Positions 35,167 to 43,137 of a stretch of DNA of 64,000 nucleotides are shown here, one piece after another. The notes beneath the pieces were generated by a model. It searched no databases and was not told where the DNA came from. It saw nothing but the letters and a program-made list of their open reading frames with translations. The stretch's first letter is position 1. Every line of letters begins with the position of its first letter. Source of the DNA: JALZUV01 sp964654855 (GTDB lineage: Bacteria > Pseudomonadota > Alphaproteobacteria > Rickettsiales > JALZUV01); NCBI GenBank assembly GCA_964654855.1, contig CAZZJS010000003.1:124001-188000 (forward strand). The letters are read 5' to 3'. Made by a program: the position numbers and the translations under genes.

Positions 35167-36099
35167 TTACAGCTTACTTGTCATCTCTGGTACGGCTTCG
35201 AATAAATCTGCGACTAGGCCGTAATCTGCGACTTCAAATATCGGCGCGTTTTCATCTTTATTGATGGCGACAATCACTTTGCTTTCTTTCATTCCCGCTA
35301 AATGCTGGATGGCTCCAGAGATACCAACCGCGATATAGAGATCAGGTGCGACAACTTTACCGGTTTGGCCGACTTGATAGTCATTAGGTACGTAACCCGC
35401 ATCCACCGCGGCGCGTGAGGCACCGATAGCGGCACCTAACTTATCCGCGAAAGGCTCGATGACCGTGTTGAAATTCTCGCCAGAGCCAACGCCGCGTCCG
35501 CCAGATACGACGATAGAAGCGGAAGTGAGTTCAGGGCGTTCCGACTCAGTGGCTTGGAGCTCCACAAAGCTAGTTTTGTCATAAGCGCCTTTATTATCCA
35601 CTTCTTTCACTGCAGCGGAACCACCCTCTGCAGTGACCTTATCAAAGGCGGTCGGGCGGATGGTAATAAAGTGCTTCGCTTGATTACTCGTTACGGTCTC
35701 AATCGCGTTACCCGCATAGATAGGGCGTTTGAATGTATCAGCGCTTTCCACCGATATAATATCTGAAATTTGCTGTGCATCGGCTAGAGCGGCGGCACGC
35801 GGCAGTACATCTTTACCAAAGGTCGTCGCAGGAGCGAGGATATAATCATAATCACCTACTAGTGAATTGATCAGCCATGCGAGAGGCTCGGCGAGGGGCG
35901 AATTATACTCGCTTCCGCCAGCATAAAGTACGTTACGGATGCCTTCAGCGCCGGTGGCAGCATCGGCGGCTGCACGGGCAACGGCTCCACAGCAAAGGAG
36001 GTCGATATCGCCACCAATAAGTTTCGCGGCGCCAATAGTGGCAAGGGTAGAGGCTTCAAGCGCCTCGTTACTATGTTCTGCAAGAATAAGAATAGCCAT
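35167..36099 (-). CDS. etfA: Electron transfer flavoprotein alpha subunit
   Basis: 310 residues. The C-terminal FAD-binding domain contains VSGGRGVGSGENF, GASRAAVDAGYVPNDYQVGQTGK, PDLYIAVGISGAIQHLAGM and IVAINKDENAPIFEVADYG, the ETF-alpha signature. With EtfB it carries electrons from acyl-CoA and other dehydrogenases to ETF-quinone oxidoreductase, which is not in the window. Separated from etfB by 2 bp. Confidence 0.97.
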   Translation of the reverse strand: MAILILAEHSNEALEASTLATIGAAKLIGGDIDLLCCGAVARAAADAATGAEGIRNVLYAGGSEYNSPLAEPLAWLINSLVGDYDYILAPATTFGKDVLPRAAALADAQQISDIISVESADTFKRPIYAGNAIETVTSNQAKHFITIRPTAFDKVTAEGGSAAVKEVDNKGAYDKTSFVELQATESERPELTSASIVVSGGRGVGSGENFNTVIEPFADKLGAAIGASRAAVDAGYVPNDYQVGQTGKVVAPDLYIAVGISGAIQHLAGMKESKVIVAINKDENAPIFEVADYGLVADLFEAVPEMTSKL

Positions 36100-36101
36100 G
36101 A

Positions 36102-36851
36102 TTACAATACCTTCGCTTCGTTCTTTAGTTTTTCGATGAGTTCGTCGACGCTGCCTACTTTGATACCACCAGAGCGGCCAGCAGGTTCTTCTACGTGGCT
36201 GACAGAGAGTTTAGGGGCGATATCGACGCCTAAACTATCCAATTCCACCACATCCAGCGGTTTGCTGCGGGCTTTCATAATATCAGGTAGCTTCGCATAA
36301 CGCGGCTCGTTCAAGCGTAAATCAGTCGTAATAACCGCTGGAAGCGTGAGTTCATGCACGGCGAGGCCGCCATCCACTTCGCGCGTGACTTTGGCTTTGC
36401 CGCCGTCAATCACGAGTTCTGAGGCGAATGTTCCTTGCGGCCAATCCAGTATTGCCGCTAATTTCTGCCCTGTTTGGTTGGCATCATCATCAATCGCCTG
36501 TTTACCGAGGATAACTAGCTCAGGAGATTCTTTCTCTACCATTTTAGCGATGATTTTCGCTGCAGCGAGCGGCTCAATGGCCGAATCGGTTTTAACCTGA
36601 ATGCCACGGTCAGCGCCTTGTGCGATAGCGGTGCGGATGGTTTCTTGTACCTTATCATCACCGATTGACATGGCGATGACTTCCGTCGCAATTCCCTTTT
36701 CTTTCAATCGGATAGCTTCTTCTACCGCGATTTCATCAAACGGGTTCATGCTCATTTTAACATTGGCGAGTTCAACACCGCTATTATCAGCTTTGACACG
36801 CACTTTGACGTTATAATCCACCACGCGTTTCACACAGACTAAGATCTTCAT
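36102..36851 (-). CDS. etfB: Electron transfer flavoprotein beta subunit
   Basis: 249 residues from the ATG at 36851, preceded by GAGG; four more codons are open upstream. Starts MKILVCVKRVVDYNVKVRVK and contains MNPFDEIAVEEAIRLKE, LVILGKQAIDDDANQTGQ and the AMP-binding region of EtfB. First gene of a long minus-strand set: etfB, etfA, nadE, gltX, sodB, COQ9, YdjM-like. Confidence 0.97.
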   Translation of the reverse strand: MKILVCVKRVVDYNVKVRVKADNSGVELANVKMSMNPFDEIAVEEAIRLKEKGIATEVIAMSIGDDKVQETIRTAIAQGADRGIQVKTDSAIEPLAAAKIIAKMVEKESPELVILGKQAIDDDANQTGQKLAAILDWPQGTFASELVIDGGKAKVTREVDGGLAVHELTLPAVITTDLRLNEPRYAKLPDIMKARSKPLDVVELDSLGVDIAPKLSVSHVEEPAGRSGGIKVGSVDELIEKLKNEAKVL

Positions 36852-36954
36852 TTTAGGCCTCAATTTATTTCGATGCTCTAGGTATAGCCCAAGTAGGCCG
36901 CGCGTCTAGCCCCATTGTCACATTTAGTACATGGAACTGTCACAAAACCTTAAC

Positions 36955-36983
36955 TTGAGGTGCAGGCGCCCCAATAGTAAAGT
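36955..36983 (+). promoter_or_regulatory. Candidate promoter for the unknown membrane-protein operon
   Basis: TTGAGG (36955-36960), a 17-bp spacer and TAAAGT (36978-36983) lie 31 bp before the ATG at 37015, in the space divergent from etfB. Confidence 0.4.
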
Positions 36984-37014
36984 GATAAGTGTAATAAAAC
37001 GTAACGGAGAACCC

Positions 37015-37587
37015 ATGGCGGGAATATTAGATAGTCTTAAAGGAATGTTCGGCTCTGCGACTGATGAATTATCAGATCGCAACTACGGTCATGTCTTTGA
37101 TATTATTAAGAAGAATCCATATATCAGCGCTGCTGTTGGCGGCTTTTTTGGTGGTAAAATGACCGGTATGGGTGGCTTTAAGGGGTTCGCGATGGCTGTT
37201 ATTGGTATGTTTGCTGTGCCAAAACTATTTAACATGCTAGCGCCTAAGAATGAAGGCGAAGCAGATAAGGGAGCAGCACCTGCTTCAGCATCTGATACTG
37301 AAGTTACGGTGACGACGAATAAAAGCGCTACGCCAGAAAAAGGCAATGATGTTGAAAAAGGTTCAGATGAACCGAGTGCTGAGGATAAGATTAAAGCGGC
37401 GACAGAGAATTTAGATAAACATAATAGTACTGAAGCGCCATTGAGTCAGGAAGAAATAGACAAAAACTTAGATGCAATTAAAGCAGCTAAAGATGCTACG
37501 GGTGGAGCAAAAGCTGAAGATGCTACTGAGATTCAAAACTCTGGTGGCGGCAGTAAAGATAAGCAACAAAGCGAGTTGGAACATTAA
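37015..37587 (+). CDS. Unknown glycine-rich membrane protein A
   Basis: 190 residues from the ATG at 37015, chosen for its Shine-Dalgarno sequence (CGGAGAA). It has a short N-terminal helix, then two closely spaced hydrophobic glycine-rich segments between residues 40 and 80 (SAAVGGFFGGK and FAMAVIGMFAVPKLF), followed by a ~100-residue hydrophilic tail rich in Ala, Glu, Asp, Lys and Thr, probably disordered. I do not recognise a family. It is the first of three tandem genes spaced 3 bp and -1 bp apart. Possible roles are only guesses: membrane scaffold or stress-related glycine-zipper protein. Confidence 0.65.
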   Translation: MAGILDSLKGMFGSATDELSDRNYGHVFDIIKKNPYISAAVGGFFGGKMTGMGGFKGFAMAVIGMFAVPKLFNMLAPKNEGEADKGAAPASASDTEVTVTTNKSATPEKGNDVEKGSDEPSAEDKIKAATENLDKHNSTEAPLSQEEIDKNLDAIKAAKDATGGAKAEDATEIQNSGGGSKDKQQSELEH

Positions 37588-37590
37588 ACC

Positions 37591-38112
37591 ATGGGTATCG
37601 GGAGCAACATTAGAGATTTCAGCTTAGGCACGGTAAAAGGTGTGTTGGGCGATGGTGTGAAAGGCCTTGGTTATGGTGCTATGGCGACGGTGGCCTTGGG
37701 TGTAACGGCAGGAATGTTTGCAACGGTATTAGGTGCAGGCTTCGGAGTAGCAGCTATTGTAGGGCTTGTAGCAGGTGGTGCATCTGCAGGGCCAGCATTA
37801 AGTTGGGGAGTAGGAATCGGCGCAGCATGGGGAACGTTATTTGGCGGTGCAGGTGAGTTGAAAAAGTCAGCAAAAGCGAAGAATGAAGCGCTTGAAGTAA
37901 AAAATGCGACAATCGATCACCAATTAGCAGCTGCTCGCGAACAAAATGCGCAGCTTAAAGTGGGTGCGAATGCAGAAAAGAGCGCGGTTGAGTATCAAAC
38001 GAATAATCATTTGGCCGAAGGCAAGGCGCCAAATCAATTTACGAAAAATGTCGTGGCAGAAAAAGAAGCGGTAGCGCAAGGGCAGCCGGCACCAGGTGGG
38101 ATGAATAAGTAA
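37591..38112 (+). CDS. Unknown glycine-zipper membrane protein B
   Basis: 173 residues. Residues ~25-95 are strongly hydrophobic with small-residue repeats (ATVALGVTAGMFATVLGAGFG and VGLVAGGASAGPALSWG), fitting two or three packed membrane helices. Then comes a Lys/Ala/Glu helical region with coiled-coil character (IDHQLAAAREQNAQL) and a hydrophilic end. No family recognised. It begins 3 bp after protein A and shares its last base with the start of protein C, so the three are translationally linked. Confidence 0.65.
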   Translation: MGIGSNIRDFSLGTVKGVLGDGVKGLGYGAMATVALGVTAGMFATVLGAGFGVAAIVGLVAGGASAGPALSWGVGIGAAWGTLFGGAGELKKSAKAKNEALEVKNATIDHQLAAAREQNAQLKVGANAEKSAVEYQTNNHLAEGKAPNQFTKNVVAEKEAVAQGQPAPGGMNK

Positions 38113-38627
38113 TGGCTAAAAAAAGTACAGTAGATCAGGTAAAAAATACTGTAAAGACGGCAACTAGCACTGAATATGTGCCAGGGGCAGCTGTTGAGTT
38201 TCTTGGTGAGACAGCGAAAACAGTAAAAGGCTTAGGCGAGAGATTCGTTGAAGGTGTTCGCGGAATGCGTGCTCCTGGTACGGGGGGGATTGTCGGTAGA
38301 GTCGGTAGTGCCATTGGAAGTACAGGTCGCAAAGCAAATGATGTTGCTGTTGGGGTGATGAAGCACCCTGTAGGCAGTAAAGTTCTCATGGTGGCTCTTG
38401 CGGTTGGTGCATATAAAGCTATTAAGCACACGCTAGGTTTCGGTCGTAAAAACGAAGCAGTGATGACTAAAGAACAAGAATTAAACCAATTGCGTGCAGA
38501 AAATGCTCAATTGCAGGGTAATTCTAACGATTATCAGTTTGATAACTCGCGGGCGCAAGGTGGGCATGTGAACCGCTATCAAAACCAGCAGAATGTTGGT
38601 CATAGTCAAGGCGCTCGCACTCAATAA
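38112..38627 (+). CDS. Unknown membrane-associated protein C with YQFDNS tail
   Basis: 171 residues. A basic N-terminal region, a Gly-rich stretch, one hydrophobic segment (VLMVALAVGAYKAI, about residues 95-110), then a short coiled coil (QELNQLRAENAQLQG) and a Gln/Asn/His-rich tail holding NDYQFDNSRA. The same YQFDNS motif occurs in the tail of the unknown membrane protein at 44080-44652. No family recognised. It is the last gene of the three-gene unit; rpsD has its own promoter downstream. Confidence 0.65.
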   Translation: MAKKSTVDQVKNTVKTATSTEYVPGAAVEFLGETAKTVKGLGERFVEGVRGMRAPGTGGIVGRVGSAIGSTGRKANDVAVGVMKHPVGSKVLMVALAVGAYKAIKHTLGFGRKNEAVMTKEQELNQLRAENAQLQGNSNDYQFDNSRAQGGHVNRYQNQQNVGHSQGARTQ

Positions 38628-38645
38628 AATATCTTCTAATTCAGA

Positions 38646-38673
38646 TTGACACTTGCTTTATGGGCGTTATATT
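38646..38673 (+). promoter_or_regulatory. rpsD promoter
   Basis: A perfect TTGACA (38646-38651), a 16-bp spacer and TATATT (38668-38673), giving a leader of roughly 65 bases before the GTG start of rpsD. Confidence 0.7.
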
Positions 38674-38744
38674 GCGTGCCCTTAGTAAGTTTAATGGATA
38701 GCTGCACCCTTTGTGGGAGTAGTGGAGTGAAAAAGGAGATCACT

Positions 38745-39362
38745 GTGAGTAAACGTATCGCATCCAAATATAAAATCAGTCGCCGTATGGGTGAAAGCAT
38801 CTGGGGTCGCGCAAAAGACCCTGTTAATCGTCGTGTTTATGCGCCAGGTCAGCATGGAGCTAACCGTCGTCGTAAACTTTCTGACTATGGTTTGCAGCTT
38901 AATGCAAAGCAAAAGCTTAAAGGTTACTACGGTAACATCACGGAAAAGCAATTCCGTCGTATTTATAAAGAAGCTGTTCGTGTAAAAGGCGATACAGGTG
39001 AAAATCTTGTAGGTTTGCTTGAGTCTCGTTTGGACGCATTCATCTTCCGTATGGGCGTTGTGCCGACGGTATTTGCATCACGTCAATTCGTGAATCACGG
39101 CCACGTACTTGTAAATGGCAAAAAAGTAAATATCCCAAGCTATCGTTTGAAAGAAGGCGATGTGGTATCTGTAAAGCAGAAGTCACAGCAAATTCCGATG
39201 GTAATTGAAGCAATGGGTAGCCCAGAGCGTAACGTTCCAGATTACATCCAAATGGATGATGCTAAATTTGAAGCGAAATATACTCGTGTGCCTGCACTTA
39301 ACGAGATTCCATATGCGATCATCATGGAACCAAATCTCGTGATCGAATTCTATTCTCGCTAA
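38745..39362 (+). CDS. rpsD: 30S ribosomal protein S4
   Basis: 205 residues from the GTG at 38745, preceded by AAGGAG; this start gives the normal S4 N terminus (SKRIASKYKISRRMGE). Contains YAPGQHG, LNAKQKLKGYYGNITEKQFR and the S4 RNA-binding domain LLESRLDAFIFRMG ... RQFVNHGHVLVNGKKVNIPS. It nucleates 30S assembly. It stands alone, outside the alpha operon, as is usual in alphaproteobacteria. The stop codon lies in a perfect hairpin. Confidence 0.97.
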   Translation: MSKRIASKYKISRRMGESIWGRAKDPVNRRVYAPGQHGANRRRKLSDYGLQLNAKQKLKGYYGNITEKQFRRIYKEAVRVKGDTGENLVGLLESRLDAFIFRMGVVPTVFASRQFVNHGHVLVNGKKVNIPSYRLKEGDVVSVKQKSQQIPMVIEAMGSPERNVPDYIQMDDAKFEAKYTRVPALNEIPYAIIMEPNLVIEFYSR

Positions 39363-39375
39363 ACTAGCGAGAATA
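39351..39375 (+). promoter_or_regulatory. Perfect 11-bp hairpin between rpsD stop and lysE-type start
   Basis: TATTCTCGCTA (39351-39361), loop AAC, TAGCGAGAATA (39365-39375). The rpsD stop lies in the 5' arm; the 3' arm contains the only Shine-Dalgarno-like bases (GCGAG) and ends directly before the ATG at 39376. There is no T-run after it. A terminating ribosome would have to open it, so translational coupling is likely. Confidence 0.6.
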
Positions 39376-40023
39376 ATGATTCTTACGAATATCCTAGTCG
39401 GGGCTTTGATTGGTATTGCTATGTCAGTACCGGTCGGCCCCGCTGGCATTATTGGGGTAAAGCGAATTATCTCACGCGGCTTTTTAGCGGGTGTTGCGAG
39501 TGGCCTTGGAATCGCGATTGCAGATGCGGTATTTGCCGCCGTCGCGCTTGCGGGTATTTCTTCCGTATCAGAATTTATTGCGCGTCATTCCTATCTCATT
39601 CAGATGATTGGCGCGGTCATTATTGTGATTGTCGGTGCCTATGGTTTTCGTAAAGGGCCGAAGCTTTCAAATGATCCGCAAGGGAATCGTTCACTCGCAG
39701 TCGTAAAAGATTTTACCAGTATGCTCGCCCTTACGTTGGCAAATCCGCAAACGATTATTGGTTTTTCAACGGTTTTTGCCGCGGCAGTCAGTTTTTACGT
39801 GGTGGACACAACAGGGCAAGTTGCTTTGCTCGTAGCAGGTATCTTTGGCGGTAGCTTGAGTATGTGGCTATTTTTAAGTTGGTTTGTCAGCCGTTGGCGC
39901 AAGCATATGGAAGATGAGTTGATTAGCAAATTGCACCGTTATGCATCACTTTTTGTGATATTCGTAGGGGTGTCGCTATTGCTTTATGCGCTGTTACTTG
40001 GCGATTCTGTAAAACTCGGATAG
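39376..40023 (+). CDS. LysE family exporter
   Basis: 215 residues, about six membrane helices, very few charged residues in the N-terminal half. The start ILVGALIGIAMSVPVGPAGIIGVKRIISRGFLAG is the LysE/RhtB signature, with the Pro-Val-Gly-Pro motif. Family members export amino acids such as lysine, threonine or homoserine. The substrate cannot be predicted. It follows rpsD by 13 bp, behind a hairpin that may couple or restrict its translation. Confidence 0.85.
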   Translation: MILTNILVGALIGIAMSVPVGPAGIIGVKRIISRGFLAGVASGLGIAIADAVFAAVALAGISSVSEFIARHSYLIQMIGAVIIVIVGAYGFRKGPKLSNDPQGNRSLAVVKDFTSMLALTLANPQTIIGFSTVFAAAVSFYVVDTTGQVALLVAGIFGGSLSMWLFLSWFVSRWRKHMEDELISKLHRYASLFVIFVGVSLLLYALLLGDSVKLG

Positions 40024-40026
40024 ATT
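39998..40026 (+). promoter_or_regulatory. Candidate promoter for the Pro/Glu-rich protein, leaderless spacing
   Basis: TTGGCG (39998-40003), a 17-bp spacer and TAGATT (40021-40026) precede the ATG at 40033 by 6 bp, without a Shine-Dalgarno sequence. Confidence 0.35.
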
Positions 40027-40032
40027 ATTTTC

Positions 40033-41094
40033 ATGATTGATGAATTTCACGGTGGTTCGATTACTCCTATAGAGGAGGAAAAGGCAGAAGAAACGGTTCA
40101 GAAGGTCGAGCTTCCTCAAGAGCCTCAAGTGAGTGTCAGTCCAGTAGAAGAAGCACCAGAAGTAGTAGCTCCTTCCCCAGAAGCTGTCTCGTTGCCAGAG
40201 CCCCCGGCGCCGCTGCCGGAGCCTCCCGCACCGTTGCCTGAAGCGCCTGTGGAGGCTGCAGCTGTTTCACCTGAACCGGTAGAGCCTTTTACTCCGATGG
40301 CTCCTATAGTGCCTGTAGAAGAACCCATGGTGCCAACCGCTGAAGGTGTCACTGCAAATGTTCAAGCAACGCAGATGCCTGCAGCAGAGCCAATCAGCGA
40401 GCCTGCGCCGAAGCAGGAACCAGAGTCGGCTATACCTGAAGTTGTTCCTCAACCGGTCATGGAAGAGGAAGCTCCACAAACAGTAGAAGAGCCTGTGGCG
40501 ATGGTTGAGTCTGTACAAAAAACACCGGTTGAACCCGTTATGGAGCACCCTGTTGAGCCTGAACCTGTTCCTGTTGTAGAGGTGGTCGAAGTTGAAGAAG
40601 ATGTAGAAGCGCAATCGCGCGATCAACAAGCGACGGTGGAAGAATTGACCGAAGCTGCCTTTGAGGCCGCGATGCAGCTGGTGGCTGCGGGGCATAGTGT
40701 TGAACAAATTTTAGGCACAGATAATTTCTCGAGACTTCCTGAGAACATTAAACAACAAATACGTGGACGTTTACAGCAGGCGGCAGCTCAACGTGAGATG
40801 CAGCAGCATGAAATGGCGAAAGAAACGCGCGAAAAAGCGCAAGAAAAAGGTGGAATTGCGAAGCTATTCTCTCTCGCAGCTTTAGGGAGTATTATTTCGA
40901 AAGGAACGCTTGAGAAAATTAACGCTCTTTTCGCGCAACAGCCGCATTTACAGCAGCAAATTCAGATGCAGGGGCAAGCATTGCTCAAAGCCGGAGCAAA
41001 GCCGGATGTTGAATTTGCGAAATCGAATGTACAAATTGCAGGAGCGGCTCCAAGCACGCCTTCTGTTGCGCAAGGCCAAGAACAGCAACGTTAG
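40033..41094 (+). CDS. Unknown protein with long Pro/Glu/Val-rich region
   Basis: 353 residues. Residues ~10-195 are low-complexity, dominated by Pro, Glu and Val, with a tandem LPEPPAP-type repeat (about residues 54-72). From ~200 the protein is helical: EAAFEAAMQLVAAGHSVEQIL, then a Gln-rich helix (QQIRGRLQQAAAQREMQQHEMAKE) and a mildly hydrophobic AKLFSLAALGSIISKG segment. No signal peptide is seen, so it is probably cytoplasmic or membrane-associated. No family recognised. It resembles in composition the linker of the 861-residue protein at 57.8 kb, but there is no clear common domain. Confidence 0.7.
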   Translation: MIDEFHGGSITPIEEEKAEETVQKVELPQEPQVSVSPVEEAPEVVAPSPEAVSLPEPPAPLPEPPAPLPEAPVEAAAVSPEPVEPFTPMAPIVPVEEPMVPTAEGVTANVQATQMPAAEPISEPAPKQEPESAIPEVVPQPVMEEEAPQTVEEPVAMVESVQKTPVEPVMEHPVEPEPVPVVEVVEVEEDVEAQSRDQQATVEELTEAAFEAAMQLVAAGHSVEQILGTDNFSRLPENIKQQIRGRLQQAAAQREMQQHEMAKETREKAQEKGGIAKLFSLAALGSIISKGTLEKINALFAQQPHLQQQIQMQGQALLKAGAKPDVEFAKSNVQIAGAAPSTPSVAQGQEQQR

Positions 41095-41125
41095 TTTGGC
41101 TATGGCTTAATCAGCCGATTTTCGC

Positions 41126-41131
41126 TATAAG
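41126..41131 (+). promoter_or_regulatory. Candidate -10 element of dapF, leaderless spacing
   Basis: TATAAG (41126-41131) lies 6 bp before the dapF ATG. No good -35 element was found at 16-18 bp. AAGG within it could alternatively act as a Shine-Dalgarno sequence. Confidence 0.3.
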
Positions 41132-41137
41132 GCGCTT

Positions 41138-41905
41138 ATGAAAATGCCCTTTATCAAGATGGAAGGTCTCGGCAACGATTTTGTTGTGTTGGATGGCCGC
41201 ACGCAGGAATTGCCCATGTTGAGTTGGTCGAAGCTTGCGGATCGTGATGAAGGTATCGGCTGTGATCAGGTGATATTGCTAGAAAAATCTGATCTGGCAG
41301 ATGTGAAGATGCGTATCATCAATGCGGATGGTTCAGAGGTAGAGGCTTGTGGCAATGCGACGCGTTGTATTGGCTGGTTGCTTGATAAGCCTGAAGGCAC
41401 GGTTGAAACCGCCGCAGGTATTCTTAAAACGAAAGTGATGGGCGAGAATCAAGTTGAAGTTGATATGGGGGAGCCGATGATTGCTTCGCGTCAACTTCCG
41501 ATTGAGGGTGATCCTGTTGAAGTATCTGTTGGAAACCCACATCTCATCTTTTTTAAAATAAATGTAGATGAGGTTGATTTAGAGCGTTTTGGTAAACCGC
41601 TTGAGCATCACGAAGCTTTTCCGGATCGTACAAATGTTGAGATTGTTGAAATTATCAACTCGACCCATGTGAAAATGCGCGTGTGGGAGCGCGGTGCGGG
41701 TATAACGCAAGCCTGCGGTACGGGTGCGTGTGCGGTGGCTGCTGCAGCGATTCATCGCGGGTTAGTTGAAAATTCGATGCAAGTTGAAATGCCAGGTGGG
41801 AGCCTGTGGATAAGTTGGGAAGGAAAGGGATATTCTCTCTTGATGCAGGGCGCAGTTTCGCTTAGTTTCCGCGACGAATTGGATGTGGATAAATTTTTGA
41901 CATGA
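41138..41905 (+). CDS. dapF: Diaminopimelate epimerase
   Basis: 255 residues. Two catalytic Cys: one in EACGNATRC (N-terminal half) and one in QACGTGACA (C-terminal half), plus MEGLGNDFVVLDG at the start and NADGSE. It converts LL- to meso-diaminopimelate for peptidoglycan and lysine. It is slightly shorter than average. It overlaps mtaB by 4 bp (ATGA); dapF-mtaB-ftsY is a conserved alphaproteobacterial operon. lysC at 50.3 kb feeds the same pathway. Confidence 0.96.
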   Translation: MKMPFIKMEGLGNDFVVLDGRTQELPMLSWSKLADRDEGIGCDQVILLEKSDLADVKMRIINADGSEVEACGNATRCIGWLLDKPEGTVETAAGILKTKVMGENQVEVDMGEPMIASRQLPIEGDPVEVSVGNPHLIFFKINVDEVDLERFGKPLEHHEAFPDRTNVEIVEIINSTHVKMRVWERGAGITQACGTGACAVAAAAIHRGLVENSMQVEMPGGSLWISWEGKGYSLLMQGAVSLSFRDELDVDKFLT

Positions 41906-43137
41906 CGGTAGAAGTTCTCAACTTTGGCTGCAGGCTTAATGCCTATGAAGCTCAGGTGATGAAAAATCACGCTATAGATGCGGGAATGAATAATACCATT
42001 CTCGTTAATAGCTGTGCGGTGACGAAAGAAGCAGAACGCCAAGTACGTCAATCTATTCGTAAAGCACGCAAGGGCAATCCTGATGCAGAGATCATCGTGA
42101 GTGGTTGTGCCGCCCAAATTCATCCAGAAGAATTTGCAGCCATGCCTGAAGTGACCCGCGTGGTGGGCAATGAAGAGAAGCTGAAAGCCGAAACTTACGG
42201 TGCGCCATCTGAAGCGAAGGTGGAAGTGAATGACATTATGGCGGCCACTGAAACGGCGGCTCATTTGGTAAGTGGTTTCGATGACCATGTGCGTGGGTTT
42301 ATCCAAGTGCAAAATGGCTGTAACCATCGCTGTACCTTCTGTATTATCCCCTTTGGCCGGGGCAATAGCCGTTCTGTGCCGTTGGGCGAGATTGTTGGCC
42401 AAGTGCGCAGCCTTGTGGATTCAGGCTATAAAGAGGTGGTCTTAACCGGCGTCGATATCAGTGATTACGGTAAAGATTTGCCGGGTGAGCCAACATTTAG
42501 CCAAATGCTGCGTCGTATCCTCAATCAAGTGCCGGAGCTTCCACGTTTGCGTATTTCTTCGATTGATGCGGTGGAGATGGATGATGGCCTGTTTCAATTA
42601 CTAGCAGAAGAACCGCGTCTGATGCCGCATCTGCATTTATCGCTACAAGCAGGTGATAATATGATTCTCAAGCGGATGAAGCGTCGTCATAGCCGCGAAG
42701 ATGCGATTGAATTTGCGAAACGTGTGCGTGCCGTGCGCCCCGATGCGGTATTTGGTGCTGACATCATCACAGGCTTTCCGACAGAAACGGAAGAGATGTT
42801 CCAAAATTCTCTCAAATTGGTGGAGGAGATGGAACTATCTTACGTTCATGTATTTCCGTATTCGGAGCGTGAAGGTACTCCCGCTGCTCGCATGCCGCAG
42901 GTAGAAAAATCAATTCGTAAGGAGCGTGGAAAACGGCTTCGTGATGCAGGTAAAGAGCAGTTAGCGGAATTTTTACAAAACCGTATTGGTAAAAAGGCGA
43001 AAGTGTTGGTGGAAAAACCTGGCCGTGGCCGTTGTGAACATTATACCATGGTTAATATCGCTGATGATATTGCTGTTGGCAGCATTGTCGAAGTTGAAAT
43101 ATCTGCCATCCAAAACGAGGAGTTAATCGCCGCATGA
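41902..43137 (+). CDS. mtaB: tRNA t6A37 methylthiotransferase
   Basis: 411 residues. N-terminal UPF0004 domain with cluster cysteines (FGCRLN, NSCAVT, SGCAAQ), radical SAM core with Cys-x3-Cys-x2-Cys in CNHRCTFC, and a C-terminal TRAM-like segment. It converts t6A to ms2t6A at position 37 of tRNAs reading ANN codons. The GCRLN motif is typical of MtaB rather than MiaB or RimO. Overlaps both neighbours by 4 bp. Confidence 0.93.
   Translation: MTVEVLNFGCRLNAYEAQVMKNHAIDAGMNNTILVNSCAVTKEAERQVRQSIRKARKGNPDAEIIVSGCAAQIHPEEFAAMPEVTRVVGNEEKLKAETYGAPSEAKVEVNDIMAATETAAHLVSGFDDHVRGFIQVQNGCNHRCTFCIIPFGRGNSRSVPLGEIVGQVRSLVDSGYKEVVLTGVDISDYGKDLPGEPTFSQMLRRILNQVPELPRLRISSIDAVEMDDGLFQLLAEEPRLMPHLHLSLQAGDNMILKRMKRRHSREDAIEFAKRVRAVRPDAVFGADIITGFPTETEEMFQNSLKLVEEMELSYVHVFPYSEREGTPAARMPQVEKSIRKERGKRLRDAGKEQLAEFLQNRIGKKAKVLVEKPGRGRCEHYTMVNIADDIAVGSIVEVEISAIQNEELIAA

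Noticed and set aside
40190..40260. Tandem repeat near 40.2 kb as a mobile or regulatory repeat
   Set aside because: It encodes the Pro/Glu repeat of the unknown protein and stays in frame.
41752..42402. Antisense open frame of 216 codons over dapF-mtaB
   Set aside because: Shadow of two well-supported genes; the translation is rich in His, Phe and Arg and matches nothing.
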